Shown here: in pieces, positions 34,161-41,675 of the stretch
How the letters are laid out: each line of letters starts with the position of its first letter
Numbering within the stretch: the stretch's first letter is position 1
Assembly: GCF_000186265.1 (NCBI RefSeq)
Contig: NC_014934.1
Span: 2,418,001-2,482,000, forward strand
DNA length: 64,000 nt
DNA from: Cellulophaga algicola DSM 14237
Lineage (GTDB): Bacteria; Bacteroidota; Bacteroidia; Flavobacteriales; Flavobacteriaceae
Direction: 5' to 3'
Position numbers and translations under genes: made by a program
Notes under the pieces: generated by a model
What the model was told of the DNA's origin: nothing
Database searches by the model: none
The model's input: only the letters and a program-made list of their open reading frames with translations

Positions 34161-34981
34161 TATTGTAATTTAAATGAGATTGGAATTGTAAAAGCGATAG
34201 TTGTTGGTTGGCCATTTAATGTTCCAGGCCTAAATGTTGGTAGCTTAGAAATAATTGATTGAGCTTCTTCAAGTAAACTTGCAGGTCCTTTTGCTCTCAT
34301 TTTTTCTACCTTACCTTCTTCATTAATTTTAAAATTCACATAAACAACACCTTGTACACCAATTTCTTGCGCTATTTCAGGGTATCTAAAGTGTTTTCGG
34401 ATATGATTGACTATTTGTGATTGAAAATTTCGTTGATCAGTTTGCTGATCTGTGTATACCTGACCTTCAAATAAGGGTATTCTTGTAATTTCTCCACCTT
34501 TATAAATTTCATTTTCGGGAGTGCTAATTGATGTGAATTTATGATTTACTTCTTGGGTGAAATAAAAGTTAAATGAGTGTGAAGAAATATATTTATCTGT
34601 TTTTCTATTTTCTACTTTGAATGCAGGGATTTTTGTAATTGACTTTTTAAGTGAATCTCCAATTTTCCGTTTAATAATAGAATCATTGGCAAAAGTACTT
34701 ATGTTAGCTTCAATAATTTCACCTAGCTTGTTTGTATTAAAATTTACATAAATATTCAAGGTGTCTTTATAGCTTTTGGTAGATTTTTCTATGTTATTTA
34801 ATGCTAATTCCACTTTCTTTAAAAGAATAGATTCTAAGCATTGATTGGTGTCTTTAGATTTTTTACAGTTTTCATGTATTAATTGTTCTACAGGGAAAAA
34901 AGTTATTGCGGTATCTTCCTGACTATAAAGTTGTATAGTACCAGAAATGAGCGCTAATAAGTATATTAAAATGGTTTTCAT
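34160..34981 (-). CDS. Secreted TonB_C-domain protein (paralogue 2 of 3)
   Basis: The product has 273 residues with a signal peptide (MKTILIYLLALISGTIQLYSQ). The same two-unit plan as its neighbour is visible: an N-terminal degenerate unit with Cys pair (ENCKKSKDTNQC), and a C-terminal TonB_C unit HFRYPEIAQEIGVQGVVYVNF to ISFKLQ. The second unit has IPLFEGQVYTDQQTDQRNF where the paralogues have PxFPGCE and CF, so both cysteines are lost together. It starts one base after the stop of the 34983 gene and is probably co-transcribed with it and thyA. Confidence 0.83.
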   Translation of the reverse strand: MKTILIYLLALISGTIQLYSQEDTAITFFPVEQLIHENCKKSKDTNQCLESILLKKVELALNNIEKSTKSYKDTLNIYVNFNTNKLGEIIEANISTFANDSIIKRKIGDSLKKSITKIPAFKVENRKTDKYISSHSFNFYFTQEVNHKFTSISTPENEIYKGGEITRIPLFEGQVYTDQQTDQRNFQSQIVNHIRKHFRYPEIAQEIGVQGVVYVNFKINEEGKVEKMRAKGPASLLEEAQSIISKLPTFRPGTLNGQPTTIAFTIPISFKLQ

Positions 34982-34982
34982 A

Positions 34983-35456
34983 TTAAAGTTTAAAGGTCAA
35001 TGGAATGGAGTATAGCGTTCTAACAATTTCACCGCCATGTTGTCCGGGTTCTAGCATATTAGGGATTAACGCTGTAATTCTTTTAGCCTCATTTTCCAAT
35101 AACTCGTGAGGCCCTCTAACAGTTATGTTGGTTATTTTTCCTGTTCCATCAATTATGAATCTAGAAAAAACTCTCCCTTGTATGTTATTTTTTTTAGCTT
35201 CCTCTGGGTAGATAAAATTTGCGCTAATATGGTCGAAAATTTTTTGTTGAAAACAGTCTTTTTTATCTTCAGAGGAATCATTCTCACAACCTGGGAATAG
35301 TGGTGCGATATCTAAAACAGAAAATGGAATTTCTGTCATTTCTTCAACGTCTTCAACCTCTCTAATTTCAATTTCTTCAATAATTGTTTCTTGTTGTGCT
35401 GTTGCTACATTTTGGAACGCTAGGAATAACAGCGCGAGTACATATATTTTTTTCAT
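34983..35456 (-). CDS. Secreted TonB_C-domain protein (paralogue 1 of 3)
   Basis: The product has 157 residues from the ATG at 35456 (MKKIYVLALLFLAFQ, signal peptide ending near ATAQ). A short acidic linker (EEIEIREVEDVEEM) leads to one TonB_C domain with APLFPGCENDSSEDKKDCF, FIYPEEAKKNNIQGRVFSRFIID and LYSIPLTFKL. A longer reading from 35474 would start inside thyA and put MLYNHT before the signal, so it is rejected. It starts 7 bases after thyA and runs into paralogue 2. Confidence 0.83.
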   Translation of the reverse strand: MKKIYVLALLFLAFQNVATAQQETIIEEIEIREVEDVEEMTEIPFSVLDIAPLFPGCENDSSEDKKDCFQQKIFDHISANFIYPEEAKKNNIQGRVFSRFIIDGTGKITNITVRGPHELLENEAKRITALIPNMLEPGQHGGEIVRTLYSIPLTFKL

Positions 35457-35463
35457 GGTATGG

Positions 35464-36288
35464 TTATATAGCAACCACGCCTTTTATGTGTGGATGCGGA
35501 TTATAGTCTACTAAGGTAAAGTCTTCAAATTTAAAATCAAAAATATTCTTCACTTCTGGGTTTAAAACCATTTTAGGTAATGGTCTAGGATCTCTGCTTA
35601 ACTGAAGTTCTACTTGGTCCATATGGTTGTTATAGATGTGAGCATCACCAAAAGTATGTATAAAATCTCCTGCTTCGTAGCCACAAGCTTGCGCCATCAT
35701 CATAGTAAACAAAGCATAAGATGCAATGTTAAAAGGTACGCCTAAAAAAATATCTGCACTGCGTTGGTATAATTGACACGATAATTTACCATCTGCAACA
35801 TAGAATTGGAAGAAAGCATGACAAGGCGGTAAAGCAGCTTTTCCGTTGGCAACGTTTTCAGAGAAAGATTTAGAGGTGTCTGGCAACACACTAGGGTTCC
35901 ATGCAGAAATTAGCATTCTTCTGCTGTTAGGGTTATTCTTTAAAGTCTCTACTGCGTCTTTTATTTGATCTATTTCTTCGCTATTCCAATTACGCCACTG
36001 ATGACCATAAACAGGACCTAAATCTCCATTTTCATCTGCCCAATCATTCCAGATGCGCACCCCGTTTTCTTTTAGGTAATCAATATTTGTATCTCCTTTT
36101 AAAAACCAAAGTAATTCATAGATAATGGACTTCAAATGTAATTTTTTGGTCGTAACCATCGGAAACCCTTTGCTTAAATCAAAGCGCATTTGATATCCAA
36201 AAACACTTTTAGTTCCCGTACCCGTACGATCGCCTTTTTGGTTTCCTGTTTCTAATACATGCTGTAATAAATCGTGATATTGTTTCAT
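35464..36288 (-). CDS. thyA: Thymidylate synthase ThyA
   Basis: The product has 274 residues from [15 protein letters not shown]. It has the dUMP/folate motifs [40 protein letters not shown], the active-site Cys in [36 protein letters not shown] and the C-terminal [15 protein letters not shown]. The enzyme makes dTMP using methylene-tetrahydrofolate. An ATG at 36381 lies upstream of the promoter -7 box (36335-36342) and is rejected. folA, folK and dNK genes in the same window belong to the same pathway. Confidence 0.97.
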   Translation of the reverse strand: MKQYHDLLQHVLETGNQKGDRTGTGTKSVFGYQMRFDLSKGFPMVTTKKLHLKSIIYELLWFLKGDTNIDYLKENGVRIWNDWADENGDLGPVYGHQWRNWNSEEIDQIKDAVETLKNNPNSRRMLISAWNPSVLPDTSKSFSENVANGKAALPPCHAFFQFYVADGKLSCQLYQRSADIFLGVPFNIASYALFTMMMAQACGYEAGDFIHTFGDAHIYNNHMDQVELQLSRDPRPLPKMVLNPEVKNIFDFKFEDFTLVDYNPHPHIKGVVAI

Positions 36289-36334
36289 AATTTTGAAGTA
36301 GCTTGTGTTAATGGTATGTGAGTGTAATAGAGAG

Positions 36335-36342
36335 CAAAAATA
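36335..36342 (-). promoter_or_regulatory. -7 box of thyA
   Basis: On the minus strand TATTTTTG matches TAnnTTTG, 47 bases before the thyA ATG. It sets the start of the thyA-TonB_C transcript and excludes the upstream ATG. Confidence 0.62.
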
Positions 36343-36431
36343 AGAAATCAAAATGTATTGAAGTTCTCTTTTTAGTCTCAAAGGCTGGTAAATACATAAA
36401 GTACAGCCTTACTAATTGGTGTAGTTAACTA

Positions 36432-37901
36432 CTACCCAAGTATCATTCCTGCAATGGTAGCAGAAAGTAATGAAGCTAAAGAGCCACCTAGTACAGCTTT
36501 TAAACCAAATTCAGATAATGTCTTACGTTGTCCTGGCGCTAAAGATCCAATACCTCCAATTTGAATTCCAATAGAAGCAAAATTTGCAAATCCGCAAAGC
36601 ATATAAGTAGCCATAATTACAGATTTGTTATAGGTGAAATGAATACCATTAGCAGCATCTTTTAAATCTGCTAATTGTATATACCCTATAAATTCACTGG
36701 CTGCTAACTTTATGCCTAACAATTGCCCCATAAGCATAACGTCTTCTTTTCCAATACCAATAAGCCACATAAGTGGTGCAAAAATGGTTCCTAATATAGA
36801 TTCAAGAGATAGTTTTCCGTATGAAGAGTTTTCTGCTATCCATCCATTTAAATGGGTAAAATCTCCAATCTCACTAAAAACAGAGTTGATCATAGCAATA
36901 AATGCTACGAATACTAAAAGCATAGCGCCAACATTTACGGCTAATTTTAACCCTTCAGTAGTACCGTTCGCAATAGCGTCTAAAAAGTTAGATCCTATTT
37001 TTTCTGTGGATACATGAACGTCTGTATTAATTGGTTCTGTTTGTGGGTATAATATTTTTGATATAACAATAGCTCCAGGAGCGGCCATTACAGATGCTGC
37101 TAAAAGGTGTTTTGCGAATTGCAATCTAAGAATTTCGTCATCTCCTCCTAGAAAACCTATGTATGCTGCTAAAACTGCACCAGCAACAGTTGCCATACCG
37201 CCTATCATTACTAATAGAATTTCAGACTTATTCATTTTTTCTAAATACGCTTTTATCAAAAGCGGAGCTTCTGTTTGGCCTAAAAAGATATTACCAGCTA
37301 CACTTAAGCTTTCTGCTCCAGAAATTCCTAATGTTTTAGTGAGTAACCAGGCTAAAACTTTTACTATTTTTTGGATTATTCCTAAATAAAATAGAACAGA
37401 GGTTAAAGCAGAAAAGAATATAATGGTAGGAAGTACTTGGAATGCAAATATGAACCCAAAAGTATCCATATCTACCACTAAGCCTTCAAATAAAAACTTA
37501 CTACCTGCAGTGGTAAATTCTAAAACTTTTACAAAAAGTTTACCGATTTTGTCAAATATGTATTGAATAAAAGGCACTTTTAAAACACCTATAGCTATGA
37601 TTAATTGTAAGCCTAAACCAACAAATACTGTTCTCCAATTAATAGCTTTTCTGTTAGCACTGAATAAAAAAGACACTAAAATTAAAGAAAACATTCCTAA
37701 AATTCCTCTTAGAAAGCTATTAAGCGTAAAACCTTCATTTGGAAGTATTTTGGGTGAAACAAGTTCAAAAGAAGAAAGATCATTTACAGTGCTTGTATCC
37801 GCAGAAGATGTAATTGTGTCTAACGGTATAACGTCTTGAGCAAAAACAGGGAGGGCTAGTACAACGAAGATTAGCGTTAACCAAAGGCTTTTTTTCATCA
37901 A
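36432..37901 (-). CDS. Concentrative nucleoside transporter (NupC/CNT family)
   Basis: The product has 489 residues. A signal-like segment (MMKKSLWLTLIFVVLALPVFAQ) and a Ser/Thr-rich linker to about residue 55 precede a CNT core with GLGLQLIIAIGVLKVPFIQ, IFLGQTEAPLLIKAYLEKMNKSEI (Q/T E nucleoside motif), GGMATVAGAVLAAYIGFLGG and KSVIMATYMLCGFANFASIGIQIGG. It imports nucleosides with H+ or Na+. The N-terminal extension is seen in Bacteroidota CNTs. It stands near thyA and, further off, two deoxynucleoside kinases that would use its cargo. Start may be the second Met. Confidence 0.92.
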   Translation of the reverse strand: MMKKSLWLTLIFVVLALPVFAQDVIPLDTITSSADTSTVNDLSSFELVSPKILPNEGFTLNSFLRGILGMFSLILVSFLFSANRKAINWRTVFVGLGLQLIIAIGVLKVPFIQYIFDKIGKLFVKVLEFTTAGSKFLFEGLVVDMDTFGFIFAFQVLPTIIFFSALTSVLFYLGIIQKIVKVLAWLLTKTLGISGAESLSVAGNIFLGQTEAPLLIKAYLEKMNKSEILLVMIGGMATVAGAVLAAYIGFLGGDDEILRLQFAKHLLAASVMAAPGAIVISKILYPQTEPINTDVHVSTEKIGSNFLDAIANGTTEGLKLAVNVGAMLLVFVAFIAMINSVFSEIGDFTHLNGWIAENSSYGKLSLESILGTIFAPLMWLIGIGKEDVMLMGQLLGIKLAASEFIGYIQLADLKDAANGIHFTYNKSVIMATYMLCGFANFASIGIQIGGIGSLAPGQRKTLSEFGLKAVLGGSLASLLSATIAGMILG

Positions 37902-37922
37902 AATAAAATTAAAATAAAGTAA

Positions 37923-38552
37923 TTATTGGCGTTTGGAAATTTCATCCCTTAATTTGGCAGCTTTCTCGTAATTTTCACTGGTCACTGCAGTGTCTAATTC
38001 TTTGTAAAGCTCCTCTATGGAAAGCTCAGAATAGCCGTCAGAGGCAGATCCTGTAATTTCTACAGTCTCTCCTTCTTGTAAAATTTCATTCACCATAATA
38101 CTATCGTCAGCCGTTTCATTTTCTTTGTCTTTATTTGAAAATTTCAAGAAAATTCCTGCTTTATCTAGAATGGTTTTATAGGTAAAAATCGGAGCATTGA
38201 AACGAAGCGCTAAAGCAATAGCATCACTAGTCCTTGCATCAATAATTTCTTCGATTTTGTCGCGTTCACAGATAATACTAGAATAGAAAACTCCATCTAC
38301 AAGTTTGTGGATAATCACTTGTTTAACCACAATATCAAACCGATCAGCAAAATTCTTAAAAAGATCGTGCGTTAATGGTCTTGGAGGCTTTATTTCTTTT
38401 TCTAAGGCAATAGCTATAGACTGGGCTTCAAAAGCGCCAATTACTATAGGTAGCTTTCTGTCACCTTCAACTTCATTCAATATTAGAGCATACGCGCCAT
38501 TTTGCGTCTGACTATATGATATCCCTTTTATTTTTAATCTAACTAAGCTCAT
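37923..38552 (-). CDS. Bifunctional nuclease-family protein (DUF151) with UVR motif
   Basis: The product has 209 residues. The DUF151 core (about 1-135) shows LVRLKIKGISYSQTQNGAYALIL, KLPIVIGAFEAQSIAIALE, RPLTHDLF and IIDARTSDAIALALRFNAPIF. The C-terminus (about 170-207) is a UvrB/UvrC-type motif, SIEELYKELDTAVTSENYEKAAKLRDEISK, which normally mediates protein contact. The family has reported RNase/DNase activity; the role here is unknown. It lies between etfA and the nucleoside transporter, 21 bases from the latter. Confidence 0.88.
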   Translation of the reverse strand: MSLVRLKIKGISYSQTQNGAYALILNEVEGDRKLPIVIGAFEAQSIAIALEKEIKPPRPLTHDLFKNFADRFDIVVKQVIIHKLVDGVFYSSIICERDKIEEIIDARTSDAIALALRFNAPIFTYKTILDKAGIFLKFSNKDKENETADDSIMVNEILQEGETVEITGSASDGYSELSIEELYKELDTAVTSENYEKAAKLRDEISKRQ

Positions 38553-38570
38553 AAATATATGTAAAACACT

Positions 38571-38618
38571 AAGGGCTGTTTAAATAAAAGGCTGGACCTA
38601 TGTACTTAAACAGCCCTT
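38571..38618 (-). terminator. Hairpin between etfA and the DUF151 gene
   Basis: AAGGGCTGTTTAA (38571-38583) pairs perfectly with TTAAACAGCCCTT (38606-38618) over a 22-base loop, just after the etfA stop. The T-run on the minus strand is weak. Confidence 0.6.
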
Positions 38619-38642
38619 TTAAGAGGCACAATTTAACAAAAA

Positions 38643-39611
38643 TTAAGCGTTTTGAGCTTTAAATTCTTTTAATTTTTCGATTAACTGAGGAACGACTTCA
38701 AAAGCATCGCCTACAATGCCATAATCTGCTGCCTTAAAAAATGGTGCTTCTGGATCAGAATTGATGACTACTTTTACTTTTGAAGAACTTACTCCTGCTA
38801 AATGCTGAATTGCACCAGAGATACCAATTGCAATATATAAGTTACTCGCTACAGGTTTGCCTGTTTGACCAACGTGTTCTCCGTGAGGCCTCCATCCTAA
38901 ATCTGATACAGGCTTAGAGCATGCTGTTGCCGCACCAAGTACATCTGCTAACTCTTCTATCATTCCCCAGTTCTCAGGGCCTTTCATTCCTCTACCTGCT
39001 GATACAACAATATCTGCATCTGCAATAGTAGCTTTACCAACTACTTTATCTATTTCTACAGATTTTGTAGAGAAATCTGCATCACTAACAGTGGCATCAA
39101 AATTTTCTACTGTCGCTGTTGTGTTATTTTCGTGTAAGCCAAAAGAGTTATTAGAAACACCTACTATTTTAATTTCAGTGCTTATTTCAGAAAAAGCAAA
39201 ACCTTTATTACTAAAGGCGGTTCTTTTAACAGTGAATGGTGCAGTACTTTCTGGAGCTGCAACAACATTTGGTACATAACCTGCTTTTAAATGGCCTGCT
39301 AATAAAGGCGCTAAGAATTTGGTGTCTGTACTAGAACTTAATATCATAACTTTAGCGCCTTCTTTTTCTGCTGCTTGGCGAATGCTACTGGCGAAAGCCT
39401 TAGCATTAAAGGTGGTTAATTTATCATTGCTAATGTTTAGCACTTTAGAAATACCATAGTTTCCTAGGCTTTCATTGTCGTTGGCATTGAAAGAAACAGC
39501 TGTGGCTGTAGTTCCCATTTGTTTTGCTACTTCGGCAGCATAAGAAGCAACCTCAAAAGCATTTTTCTTAAACTTTCCGTTTTCAGATTCTGTATAGACT
39601 AATACTGACAT
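38643..39611 (-). CDS. etfA: Electron transfer flavoprotein subunit alpha
   Basis: The product has 322 residues. The N-terminal domain (about 1-190) has MSVLVYTESENGKFKKNAFEVAS, and the C-terminal FAD domain has VVSAGRGMKGPENWGMIEELADVLGAA, GWRPHGEHVGQTGKPV (FAD motif), YIAIGISGAIQHLAGVSSSKVKVVINSDPEAPFF. With EtfB it accepts electrons from acyl-CoA dehydrogenases and passes them to the quinone pool. It follows etfB after 63 bases and ends at a hairpin. Confidence 0.96.
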   Translation of the reverse strand: MSVLVYTESENGKFKKNAFEVASYAAEVAKQMGTTATAVSFNANDNESLGNYGISKVLNISNDKLTTFNAKAFASSIRQAAEKEGAKVMILSSSTDTKFLAPLLAGHLKAGYVPNVVAAPESTAPFTVKRTAFSNKGFAFSEISTEIKIVGVSNNSFGLHENNTTATVENFDATVSDADFSTKSVEIDKVVGKATIADADIVVSAGRGMKGPENWGMIEELADVLGAATACSKPVSDLGWRPHGEHVGQTGKPVASNLYIAIGISGAIQHLAGVSSSKVKVVINSDPEAPFFKAADYGIVGDAFEVVPQLIEKLKEFKAQNA

Positions 39612-39674
39612 AATAATTATATTTTTTTATTCCCAATTCAGGGAGACTAGTTAAGACTTGATAAAAAGTTTCGA

Positions 39675-40415
39675 TTAAATTACTTTTGCTTCGTTATGCA
39701 ATAAGGTAATTAATTCGTCAACAGAAGAAGCTAATTTTACGGCTCCTTTTGCTGCAGGCTTCGTAAATTTAGTGTCTTTAGTAGCATTTATTCCGTCAAC
39801 AGGCTCTATAACGGTTAATTTTTTCTGACGCGCCATCATGATGCCTCTCATGTTCGGGATTCTTAAATCACTTTCTTCAACAAGTCCTTTTTGACCTCCT
39901 ATTATTAAAGGTAGGCTGGTTGCTATTTTTTCTTTTCCTCCGTCAATTTCACGAAATGCAGTAGCGTTTGTTCCATCAACATCTAAACTAATACATGTAT
40001 TTACAAAGTTCATATCTAAAAGACTAGCCATGATTCCTGGAACCATACCTCCGTTGTAATCAATAGATTCTCTTCCTGCAATGACTAAATCATATGCACC
40101 TTCTTTCACGATGTTTGCAAGTTGTTGCGCTACGAAAAAACCATCTGTAGGTACTGCATTTACCCGTATTGCTTCGTCAGCACCTATAGCAAGAGCTTTT
40201 CTCATTGTAGCTTCAACAGTGGCGTCACCAACAGAAGCTATATGCACCGTAGCACTTTGTTTTTCTTTAAACCACATGGCTCTGGTTAATCCAAATTCAT
40301 CATTAGGATTAATTACAAATTGAACACCATTCGTGTCAAATTTTGTATCGTTATCCGTAAAGTTTATTTTAGACGTAGTGTCAGGAACGTTACTTATACA
40401 AACTAATATTTTCAT
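39675..40415 (-). CDS. etfB: Electron transfer flavoprotein subunit beta
   Basis: The product has 246 residues. Motifs are KILVCISNVPDTTSKINF, GVQFVINPNDEFGLTRA, AIGADEAIRV, YDLVIAGRESIDYNGGMVPGIMASLL (AMP-binding region) and LPLIIGGQKGLVEESDLRIPNMRGIMMARQKKL. It binds AMP and forms the heterodimer with EtfA. It is the first gene of the etfBA unit. Upstream lie a -7 box and a perfect 28-bp palindrome, so repression by a fatty-acid or acyl-CoA sensing regulator is plausible. Confidence 0.96.
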   Translation of the reverse strand: MKILVCISNVPDTTSKINFTDNDTKFDTNGVQFVINPNDEFGLTRAMWFKEKQSATVHIASVGDATVEATMRKALAIGADEAIRVNAVPTDGFFVAQQLANIVKEGAYDLVIAGRESIDYNGGMVPGIMASLLDMNFVNTCISLDVDGTNATAFREIDGGKEKIATSLPLIIGGQKGLVEESDLRIPNMRGIMMARQKKLTVIEPVDGINATKDTKFTKPAAKGAVKLASSVDELITLLHNEAKVI

Positions 40416-40446
40416 TATTTATGGAGTTTTATGTTTCTAAAGACTG

Positions 40447-40454
40447 CTAAGATA
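40447..40454 (-). promoter_or_regulatory. -7 box of etfB
   Basis: On the minus strand TATCTTAG is one base from TAnnTTTG and lies 31 bases before the etfB ATG. Confidence 0.5.
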
Positions 40455-40467
40455 ACCAATATTTTTC

Positions 40468-40495
40468 AAATTTACTATGCGTGCATAGTAAATTT
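40468..40495. promoter_or_regulatory. Perfect 28-bp operator-like palindrome upstream of etfB
   Basis: AAATTTACTATGC (40468-40480), GT, then GCATAGTAAATTT (40483-40495). The centre is about 41 bases upstream of the expected etfB start of transcription, overlapping the -33 zone. The TACTATGC/GCATAGTA core is of the kind bound by TetR-family repressors of fatty-acid oxidation. Confidence 0.75.
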
Positions 40496-40543
40496 TATAA
40501 CTTTTTTTGCGAATTTCACCGTTTATTATGACAGATAATTTCC

Positions 40544-40551
40544 TATTTTTG
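40544..40551 (+). promoter_or_regulatory. -7 box of pdhB
   Basis: TATTTTTG matches TAnnTTTG, 41 bases before the pdhB ATG. Confidence 0.58.
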
Positions 40552-40591
40552 CTATCCTTTTGGGAATAGAATATAAAGAAACGCCGTTTTA

Positions 40592-41569
40592 ATGAAAACA
40601 ATACAATTTAGAGAAGCTATTTGTGAGGCAATGTCCGAAGAAATGAGAAGAGATGAATCTATCTATTTGATGGGTGAAGAAGTTGCTGAGTATAACGGCG
40701 CTTATAAAGCCTCAAAAGGAATGCTTGATGAATTTGGAGCAGACCGAGTGATAGATACTCCTATTTCCGAACTTGGTTTTGCAGGTATCGGAGTTGGTTC
40801 TGCTATGAATGGTAACAGGCCTATCATAGAATTTATGACTTTTAATTTCGCATTAGTAGGAATTGATCAGATTATAAATAATGCAGCAAAGATTCGTCAA
40901 ATGTCTGGTGGGCAATTTAATTGTCCTATTGTTTTTAGAGGTCCTACAGGTTCTGCAGGTCAATTAGGAGCAACACACTCACAGGCTTTTGAAAGTTGGT
41001 TTGCAAACTGCCCTGGTTTAAAAGTTGTGGTTCCTTCTAATCCAGCTGACGCTAAAGGGTTACTAAAAGCAGCAATACGTGACAATGATCCAGTTATTTT
41101 TATGGAATCGGAACAAATGTATGGCGATAAAGCTGAGGTGCCTGAAGGAGAATATTTAATTCCATTAGGTGTTGCAGATATTAAAAGGGAAGGTACAGAT
41201 GTTACTATTATCTCTTTTGGTAAAATTATCAAAGAAGCTTATAAAGCTGCGGATGAGTTGCAAAAAGAAGGTATTAGTTGTGAGATTATTGACTTACGGA
41301 CTGTTAAGCCTTTAGATTATGAAGCAATTCTTAAATCTGTAAAGAAAACAAATAGAGTTGTAATTCTTGAAGAAGCATGGCCTTATGGTAATGTTGCTTC
41401 AGAAATTATCTACCATATTCAATCCAACGCATTTGACTTTTTGGATGCTCCAATTGAAAAAATTAATACAGCTGATACTCCAGCACCTTATTCTCCAGTT
41501 TTATTAGCAGAATGGTTGCCAAACTATACAGATGTAATTAAATCAGTAAAGAAAGTATTGTATAAATAA
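40592..41569 (+). CDS. pdhB: Pyruvate dehydrogenase E1 component, beta subunit
   Basis: The product has 325 residues, a normal E1-beta length. Features are TIQFREAICEAMSEEMRRDESIYLMGEEVAEYNGAYK, the TPP-domain DTPISELGFAGIGVGSAMNG, FNCPIVFRGPTGSAGQLGATHSQAFE, KVVVPSNPADAKGLLKAAI and the transketolase C domain VTIISFGKIIKEAYKAADEL with LEEAWPYGNVASEI. With E1-alpha it decarboxylates pyruvate. The alpha subunit and E2 are not in the window; in flavobacteria they often lie elsewhere. Followed by a strong terminator and a DUF5686 gene. Confidence 0.93.
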   Translation: MKTIQFREAICEAMSEEMRRDESIYLMGEEVAEYNGAYKASKGMLDEFGADRVIDTPISELGFAGIGVGSAMNGNRPIIEFMTFNFALVGIDQIINNAAKIRQMSGGQFNCPIVFRGPTGSAGQLGATHSQAFESWFANCPGLKVVVPSNPADAKGLLKAAIRDNDPVIFMESEQMYGDKAEVPEGEYLIPLGVADIKREGTDVTIISFGKIIKEAYKAADELQKEGISCEIIDLRTVKPLDYEAILKSVKKTNRVVILEEAWPYGNVASEIIYHIQSNAFDFLDAPIEKINTADTPAPYSPVLLAEWLPNYTDVIKSVKKVLYK

Positions 41570-41592
41570 AATACATTTTGTAAGATTGAAGT

Positions 41593-41638
41593 AGCTTTAC
41601 TGACTAACCTGGTCGGTAAAGCTTTTTTGGTTTTTTTT
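41593..41638 (+). terminator. Intrinsic terminator after pdhB
   Basis: AGCTTTACTGAC (41593-41604) pairs with GTCGGTAAAGCT (41612-41623), one G-U pair, and is followed by TTTTTGGTTTTTTTT. Confidence 0.9.
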
Positions 41639-41675
41639 AGTGTACCATAATGTAATTGTAGCACCCCATCCTTTA

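Noticed and set aside
34000-35000. Repeated segments in the TonB_C array as an insertion sequence or mobile element
   Set aside because: The repeats are gene ends and terminators with no transposase or terminal inverted repeats; tandem duplication explains them.
41640-41675. GTG start adding 12 residues to the DUF5686 protein
   Set aside because: The extra residues come from the terminator T-rich zone and hide the signal peptide that begins at the ATG 41676.
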